64,000 nucleotides of DNA from Coriaria nepalensis. Its lineage: Eukaryota; Streptophyta; Magnoliopsida; Cucurbitales; Coriariaceae. A program made the translations under genes and the position numbers. The DNA is taken from the NCBI GenBank assembly GCA_027186245.1, contig CP114485.1:7530001-7594000 (forward strand). Direction: 5' to 3'. Positions 57,006-64,000 of the stretch are shown piece after piece. Each line of letters begins with the position of its first letter. Within the stretch, counting starts at the first letter, position 1. The notes below the pieces were generated by a model that did no database searches, had not been told where the DNA came from, and saw only the letters and a list, made by a program, of their open reading frames with translations.

Positions 57006-59690
57006 AAAAATGACATATAATAAATTTTATATAGTGTTTATCATTGCATATATGACTGAACTAATTGCATTTGCATTAAAATATCTTATCCATTTTTAAC
57101 AACTCTTGTTTATTTTTAGAATTATGAGATTTATTTAAAATAAAGTGACGGGCTAAAGATAAGCTCATTTTTTTGCTACCTCCGATCTCAATTCTAGAGG
57201 CAACTTTCTTCAAATATGAATTTGATGTAAAAATAAGGTGCATTTTTTTCTATCTTTTAATCTTCATACCTAAAATCTTTTTTAACTTCACCTAAATCCT
57301 TCATATCAAATTTGAAATTTAATTTAGTTTTTAAATCATCAATCTTAGATTTTGGAGGAGGTTTCTAAGTTGCCTACTTACCCTACTGTGATCAAGCTGT
57401 TTTTTGTGAGTAACCATGAGCTATGTGAGTATTGACATTACTTTTTCTTTTCTTCTCAATTATATTAGTTTCTTTAATTATCAATTTTTGTTTAATGTTT
57501 CTAGATGGTGTTTTGGCAGTGGTTTGTCTTCTTATGTTTGCTTTTCGACAAGGTTGGTTGGACTTTTAGGTTTTTTATATTTGTGCCGTTGGTTGGTTTG
57601 TTTAGCCTTGCTTAGAGTTTAATTATATTTGAAGTTTAATTATATGTATCAGAAATCATTTTAGAATTTGGGTACAAGTTTAAATATTATATAATATATT
57701 TATTGGATTAATATTGGGTAATTTTTTTTTCTTAAATAAGTTTTTCATATAATTTTAGATAATATAATTAATCAATTAAAAAATAACATTTAATTATATA
57801 TCTTAGATAAATAAAAAAATCCGGATATAATTTTATTTAATTTAATTACAGATTGAAAAATTAAATAACCACACACTTACATACATTGAGATAAAAAATC
57901 CTCAAAATCTACTCTCCCAATCTACATTGAGTTATAATATCGACAATATCCATATATACTTGTTAAAGACGTATTCATATGTATTCGTTATGAAATATTA
58001 AGTATACTTAGATTAAGTCAATCTTGATAAAAATAAATAAATAAATGAAAATAAAAAATAACATAAAATTTAAACTAATATATATATATATATATATGAT
58101 ATAATATATTCTTTAGATTATTTTTAAAAAAATGAAAAAAAATATTATATTAATGCGGATATCTCTTTATTGGAAAAGCTAAATGATAAAAAGAGAAATG
58201 TTATAAAGAGAAGAGAAGAGAGTGGAAGAAAAAAGACAAGAGAAAAAGGAGAGGCTTGGATTCTAGAGGATGATTGAACTAATATACTTAAGAATACATT
58301 GCAACTTGGATTCTAGAAGAATACATTGATACATTCTTTCAAAAGGCTTAATTTTGAACATGGACAAATTACTCAATTCTTTTTTCATTTGAATGAGTAC
58401 TAACTTGGAAGAGATATATTCAATGACCCGTTTCATCCGATATCATACATGTAGAAAAAAGGACCCTTTTTTTTTTTCTTTTCTAATTTAATGACTAAAT
58501 GAAGGATGAAATTACCTTCAAATATACTATCATAAATAGAATGATTGGAAAAAAAATGAAAAATCATAAAATGGAGATGGCAATTTAGAAATATTATCCT
58601 AAAATTTTACCATATGACATGGTTAAAAAATGTTGAATAGGAAAAAAAAAATTAAAAAAATCAAGCAAATAGCAAACCGGAGGTCCGGCGATGACTACCA
58701 AAGATTTATAAAGTATGACAAAGTTTTAGGTAATTCACCATTTAGATTTTTGCTTTCAAGTCAACCCACTTAGACACTATAAGAGAAAATAGGATGAGAA
58801 AGTCTATTACATGACTATTTATAGAGGTCAAAAGTTAATTTTTTAAAAAGGTACATCCATTTAGAATGTTATATTTTTTCAATTGAATCCTTAGAAATTT
58901 AATGTAGATCATTGAATTTAGTAATCTAATAAGCACTATGAAGAGTAGCTACTCCTTATAATTTTTCTGTATAAATTGAACTAAAAGAGTAATTTAGGAA
59001 AAAATATGAAAATAATAATAATATTACATTAAATTGAGAATAATATATATATATATATATCATAATATGATTTAAGTATTGATACCTCAAAACACTAACA
59101 AATAACATACCGTAAAATAACCTTTAATATGAATTTCATATCTAAATTATTCTATAAACAATTTCTTTCATAATATATACATATTTTTAATTACAAAGGT
59201 GATCATCTTTTCTTCAAATGTCTTACTAATTAATTACAAGATCTTACAAAAATTTCTATTATTAAATGAAATGTATATCTTTTTCATCATTGAGTTATTA
59301 ATCATTGGTAAACCAGCCTTTCAGGTTTAAGAATTTTAGATTTATGTTATGCAATTGGATTTAGTAATTTTAATGTTATCTTAATAAAAATTGATCGATT
59401 TAACATGGCAGAAGTGAAAACCGTTTTGTAAGTAGTCACAAGAGTCGTTTTGAAACATTTCATATGACTATCTTAAGGCCTTTTGAGATACTATTGCTAC
59501 GCCTAGATTCAATGAGATAAAAAGTAGATTCAGTCTTTATTTTAATGTTTTTATTTATTTTTATATGTAAATTTTTATTGTCCTTATAAATTTAATGGTT
59601 AAAAAAAATTTCGTATCAAAATTACTTTTATACATATAAAAATTTATATGATTAATACATAAATTGAGAATTTTTCCTTTTACGCAACAC
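57006..59690. other. AT-rich intergenic region, no gene
   Basis: It holds TA microsatellites at about 58078-58097 and 59043-59061 and long A/T words. I see no coding or RNA gene. Confidence 0.55.
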
Positions 59691-61065
59691 ATCAAAATTA
59701 TTTTCTTTTACCGAGCTTCTAGACCGACATCTTTTACCAAGCTTCTAAACTAAGATCTTTTCCCTAGTTTAATTTTCCTCTTCTCAGACCGAGCTACCTT
59801 TTTAGACCGAGTTCTTCATTTTCCTTTTTAGATAATTTTTTCTTACTTTCTAAATCGAGATATAATATATTATATTTTCTAGACCGAATTCTCAGTACGT
59901 GGTCACAGAACGAGATCACATGTTGGTCTAGACTAAGATCATATGTACCGAAATCACGTGTCAGTCTAGACTGAGATCACATGTCGGTCTAGATCAAGAT
60001 CACATGTTCGACCCTTCTGCCATCGACCCATCCACCCATCGAACTTTCGACCCTCCAACCTTTCGACTATAAATTATGAGAGATACCCTTTGACCTTTCA
60101 ACCTTCAACACATTCGACCCTTCGACCACAGACCAATATGAGACTTCGGGTCTGTATCGCTCTGCATCTCATACCAACATATGAGATGACGGTATGTGCA
60201 TCTCACATGTAACTATAAAATGTCATTCGATCTTTCGACCATTCGAAGAGACTCGAATTATGTGAGATGTCGATTTAAGATGCCCAACGACTTTTCGATC
60301 TATCGAGCTTCGACTATAATTTATGTAAGATATGCATCGACCTTTCGGCCACAGATATGAGAGATCCCCTTCGACACTTTGAAGGGACTCGAATTTTGTT
60401 GTCGGTCTGATATGCCCATCGAGCCTTTGACCACAAACATGAGATCTTGATCTATATCGCTCTGCATCTCAGACCGACATGTGAGATATCGATTTGAACA
60501 TCTCAGACAGACATATAAGATGTCGGTATGTGCATCTCATATCGATATGTGATATGCCCTTTGATCCTTTGAAGTAACTCAAATTCGACATCTCAAATAT
60601 CCTTCAACCCATCAACCCTTTGAGTATAATTTATATGAGATGCTCATCGACCCTTTGACACTTCGACCCTTCGTCCATAGACATGAGATCTCAGTATGTA
60701 TTGCTCTGTATCTCAGACCAGCATGTGATATGCCATTCGATCCTTTGAAGGAACTCAAATTCAACATCTCAAATGCTCTCCGATCCTTTGGGAACTCGAG
60801 AACTCAGTCTAAGAAAGATCGATGTATTTGGAACTTAAGAACTCGGTCTGTACGAGAACTCGGTATAGACCGGGAACTTGATCTGATTTCAGATTTTAGA
60901 TTTCAAACCGGTAATTTGGTTTGGACTAAGAACTAAAGATACAATATCAGTCTTCAAATTTCAATTCAGATCGAATACCGATCTCTTAATTTCATATTCA
61001 AATTTCAGAGATTCAAATATAATATCGGTATCTAGATTTCAAATTCAGATCGAGTGTGAATAGTC
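59690..61065. repeat. Repeat block sharing motifs with the LARD LTRs
   Basis: The left part (59700-59990) has reverse-orientation units (AGACCGAG, ACCGAGCTTC). The middle has CGACCCTTCGACC and GAGATGTCGGT units. The right part (about 60790-60900) has forward units (GAACTCGGTCT, AGACCGGGAACT). These are the same words as in the LTRs at 22421-24756 and 27781-31079. It is either a rearranged solo LTR or a related element. Confidence 0.65.
60128..60760. repeat. Long-unit imperfect tandem repeat, three copies
   Basis: The landmark TCTG(C/T)ATCTCA recurs at 60161, 60461 and 60705 (spacings 300 and 244). Each is preceded by GACC/TCC-ACA/ATAGAC..ATGAGA and followed by GACCGACATGTGA-type sequence and a TTTGAAGGAACTCAAATT-type segment. 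Confidence 0.7.
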
Positions 61066-62600
61066 ATCGTTATTCGTCAACATTCAGAGAAAGATAAAGA
61101 GTGAGGAGTTGTAATTGTTAAGAAAAGTAGAGAGAGAAATAATGAAATACAATTTATAAATTAACCATATTTCAGTCGCCTTGTGATTTTTTTTTCTTAT
61201 TACGTGGCACGCGTTAAAACTTTTGGATTTAAAAGAATGGCTGATATTTAAACATAGAAACAACCATGGATGAATAAAACAATAATTGAATCTGCTCCTA
61301 ATGAGATATGGCTAAAAGCAAATAGAAAAACAAAGGTATATAAGTGTTAAACTTGAAAGAAAAATTTAAAAATTCCAAATTTTAAAAATGCAACCAAATT
61401 ATCATTTTAGATCATTTACATCAATTTCTCTATAACTTTCTTTAAATTTAACTTAATTTAAAATAATATGATAATTTTTTAATTATATAACTTTACATCA
61501 GATTCTTTATTCTATTTTTTAAATCAATTAAATGTTATTATTTATTTAATAAAAATTTTAAGGGAGATAAAATCCTATTATTTTTTTAAATAAAAGAGTT
61601 AAGAAAGAGAAATATTATTAAAATAAATTTAATTTTATTAAAGTGATTTTTTAAATTTTAAGAATCAATTTAATAAAGTTAAATATAATATTAAATATAA
61701 TAAATATAATTTTTTTTAAAATAAAATTATTTATATTCTTAAAAAATATAATTAATATAATTATTTAATTAATCTAATGCCTTAACATTAGTTTTAGCGG
61801 TTAAGTCTAGATCAATTTTTTTTTATGGGAGAAGTTAGTTTGAAATCGATTTTATGAGGAAGCTTGTTAACTATTTGGCGCAAATTTTTATCACTCTTAC
61901 TTAGTTGGCATGGAGTTTTTTTTTTTTTGGTCAATGTGACATTTAGATTGATTTTTTTTTTTATTGAAAATGAAATAAAAAAAATAAAATTTATTATCCA
62001 ATTTGATTCAAAAGAATAATAAAAAGGGAATGATTTTTTTTAAGTTCTTTGATGAGAATAAAAATATATATCTCATTTACATGAATTTTTTTCTTATTTT
62101 TTAAATTATATTATGATTGATATTTATATAATTTTAATTTTAATTTTTTTCAAAATAAATATAAAAAATTATTATTATTTTATTTATATTTATATTCATT
62201 CTCTATATAACTAAATAAATATCAAAATATTATAATTCTTATTTTCTTTCTATTTTTTTTTTCATTCATATTTTAATTATCACAAAGAAATTGAATCAAA
62301 CAAATTCTTTGATTATTCAATTTATATGCAAAAGTCTCACTAATTGATTGTCCCATGTTTATCGTATTGGTTAATATTTACTATACAACTTCAGTATCAT
62401 GCGACGATAATTGAACATAAATGTGTTTGAAAGAATATATATTTTTTAATTATAAAATGTTAACTACAAATTATAGTTAGCAAGTAATTATTATTATAAC
62501 ATGTAATTACCATTCAAAGAGTGTTAGTACATTAATTTGATATTAATATCATCGGTAATTAACAATTTAAGTAACTAACGAGTCCCCCCTCCAACCCCGT
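61066..62600. other. AT-rich region upstream of the GT14 gene
   Basis: No gene recognised. The last 100 bases become GC-richer and lead into the GT14 promoter and leader, with closely repeated GTAACGCCGTC/GTAACGGC words near 62666-62690. Confidence 0.5.
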
Positions 62601-62823
62601 TACTTTTCACGACTTCCGCAACTTTCTCTTCCATTAAAAAATGACACCTCGCCCGGTCTCCTTCAGTAACGCCGTCAAAAGTAACGGCAAAAGTACCATC
62701 AACCCCTCAATCTCACCTATTCATCATCACATCTGCATCTTCATCCTCATCTTCATCTTCTTCTGGCAACTCTTTTTCTCTCTCTTGGAAAAGGGAAGAA
62801 ACAAATAATCTCTCTCTCTGAGC

Positions 62824-62840
62824 GAGTCTCAGAGAGACTC
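62824..62840 (+). promoter_or_regulatory. Small perfect hairpin in the GT14 leader
   Basis: GAGTCTC-AGA-GAGACTC forms seven perfect pairs with a three-base loop, 16 bases before a uORF start. It might affect ribosome scanning or simply reflect the CT/GA-rich leader. Confidence 0.5.
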
Positions 62841-62855
62841 TGAGTTGAGAGTTTA

Positions 62856-62993
62856 ATGACACGAACCCCAATCCCAAATTTTCCCACCTACCAAACGCCA
62901 ACACTTCTACAATTCCAGACCATAATCATCACCACCATACACCTAATCTCTTCCGCAAATTTTCCTTCACATTCCCACGCTTCCCCACCTTGA
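62856..62993 (+). other. Upstream ORF of 45 codons in the GT14 leader
   Basis: ATG ACA CGA starts a Thr/Ser/Pro/Ile-rich frame that ends at TGA (62991-62993), 29 bases before the GT14 ATG and in another frame. If the transcript starts upstream of 62856, ribosomes must pass or reinitiate after it. No conserved peptide is recognised. Confidence 0.4.
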
Positions 62994-63022
62994 GAGTCAC
63001 CATCCCTCTCCCTTCCCCTTCC

Positions 63023-64000
63023 ATGTTCTCAAACCCATTCTTCCTCTCATTCTTCCTCCTCTTCTCTCTCTCCATCCTCTTCTTCCTCGCCCCTCGCCTC
63101 CTCCCTTCCTCCCCTAAACCCCAATCCATACCTCTCTCCCTCCCCGATGAGCTTGACGATCTCACTCTCTTTCATCGCGCTATCTCTCTCTCTAACAACA
63201 ATAACAACCCGTCTAAATTCTCTCACCTCTCTTCCCCTAACCCTAAGCTCAAGATCGCTTTCCTCTTCCTCACTAACTCTGACCTCCATTTCGCTCCACT
63301 CTGGAACCGATTCTTCCCAAATAACTCCGATCTCTACAACGTATACGTCCACGCCGATCCCTCTGTGAATATCACGCGCCCTGGAGGCGTGTTTCAAGAC
63401 CGTTTCATCGAAGCGAAACGAACTTACCGCGCTTCTCCTACTCTCATCTCCGCCACTCGCCGCCTGATAGCAACTGCACTCATCGACGATCCCGCCAATG
63501 CGTTCTTCGCCGTGCTGTCTCAGGTCTGCATACCTCTTCACTCCTTCAAGTATGTTTACAACTCACTCGTTGTCTCCACCACATTCGATCCCTCTTCCGC
63601 CGAGTCAGATCCCGAGTCGACTCGGCTCGGTTTCCGAGTTCGGTACAAGAGTTTCATCGAGATCATCTCCAAAGACCGGAATCTGTGGAAGCGGTATGCC
63701 GCGAGAGGTCAGTTCGCGATGATGCCTGAGATTCCGTTCGACAAGTTTCGAGTCGGATCTCAGTTTTTTGTTCTGACGCGACGTCATGCTCTGGTCATCG
63801 TCGCCGATCGGACGTTATGGAGGAAATTCAAACTGCCTTGTTATCGAGAAGATGAGTGCTATCCAGAAGAACACTATTTTCCAACGCTAATATCAATGTC
63901 CGATCCGGACGGTTCGACCCGATACACTCTGACTCGGGTCGATTGGACTGGCACGGTTAACGGGCATCCGTACACGTATAGACCGGCAGAAATCTCGCCG
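63023..64000 (+). CDS. BC10-like GT14 glycosyltransferase (core-2/I-branching family), 5' part
   Basis: Plant members of this family (GT14, formerly DUF266) are Golgi type II membrane proteins related to core-2/I-branching N-acetylglucosaminyltransferases; rice BC10 affects cell wall strength. The frame is open from ATG at 63023 to the window end, 326 codons, with no intron seen. Residues 6-26 (FFLSFFLLFSLSILFFLAPRL) form a signal anchor, followed by a Pro/Ser-rich stem with an Asn run. Family blocks: LKIAFLFLTN, LYNVYVHADPS, a QVCIPLHSFKYVYNSL block (usual S..CIPL), FRVGSQFFVLTRRHALVI, LPCYREDECYPEEHYFPTL and LTRVDWTGTVNGHPYTY. GC is higher than in its surroundings. The final 50-80 residues should lie beyond 64000. 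The upstream ATG at 62856 is a separate short ORF, so 63023 is chosen because it places the anchor at the N-terminus. Confidence 0.92.
   Translation, partial: MFSNPFFLSFFLLFSLSILFFLAPRLLPSSPKPQSIPLSLPDELDDLTLFHRAISLSNNNNNPSKFSHLSSPNPKLKIAFLFLTNSDLHFAPLWNRFFPNNSDLYNVYVHADPSVNITRPGGVFQDRFIEAKRTYRASPTLISATRRLIATALIDDPANAFFAVLSQVCIPLHSFKYVYNSLVVSTTFDPSSAESDPESTRLGFRVRYKSFIEIISKDRNLWKRYAARGQFAMMPEIPFDKFRVGSQFFVLTRRHALVIVADRTLWRKFKLPCYREDECYPEEHYFPTLISMSDPDGSTRYTLTRVDWTGTVNGHPYTYRPAEISP

Noticed and set aside
63047..63541. 164-codon open frame on the - strand opposite the GT14 gene
   Set aside because: It is the antisense shadow of the GC-rich GT14 coding sequence; its Glu/Arg-rich composition follows from the CT-rich sense strand.

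Overview
The window is nuclear DNA from a flowering plant, most likely a eudicot. Evidence: spliced genes with short GT-AG introns, plant-specific families (YABBY, IQ67-domain/IQD, BC10-like GT14), AT-rich intergenic DNA with long A/T runs, and a dense layer of decayed plant LTR retrotransposons, a LINE and small hAT-type elements. I cannot name the species from sequence alone.

Four real protein genes stand out. (1) A YABBY2-like transcription factor, + strand, six coding exons from 11970 to 16377, 223 residues. (2) A UBP8-like ubiquitin-specific protease, - strand, thirteen coding exons from 42978 down to 34684, 871 residues, with a non-autonomous hAT-type element in its last intron and one likely GC-AG intron. 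(3) An IQD5-like calmodulin-binding IQ67 protein, + strand, six coding exons from 52570 to 55154, 405 residues. (4) The first 326 codons of a BC10-like GT14 glycosyltransferase, + strand from 63023, cut by the window end. Every exon chain was joined by hand, keeping reading frame and splice consensus at each junction. The four genes share no obvious pathway; this is ordinary plant gene order separated by repeats.

Layout: 1-2170 decayed coding sequence of unknown origin; 2800-6660 two Ty1/copia relics facing each other; 7250-9990 Ty3/gypsy protease-region relics, a broken coiled-coil ORF and a 64-bp tandem repeat; 10-11.6 kb unassigned; YABBY2-like gene; 16.4-22.4 kb AT-rich repeat-like DNA with no gene; 22421-31079 a large LTR element with very long unequal LTRs and no visible coding capacity; 31.5-33.9 kb a small hAT-type element, GTCGA-rich tandem repeats and a hairpin; UBP8-like gene; 43.3-45.9 kb AT-rich; 45.95-50.2 kb a LINE endonuclease relic and a Ty3/gypsy gag-protease relic; IQD5-like gene; 55.7-57.0 kb a copia 3' end; 59.7-61.06 kb a repeat block sharing motifs with the large LTRs; GT14 gene.

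I found no new coding system. The most notable items are the non-coding LTR element with its GTCGA/CTCGGTCT minisatellite LTRs and the related distant block, the two hAT-type insertions with readable 8-bp target duplications, the probable GC-AG intron, a 22-bp perfect inverted match around most of the YABBY gene, and a uORF plus hairpin in front of the GT14 start.
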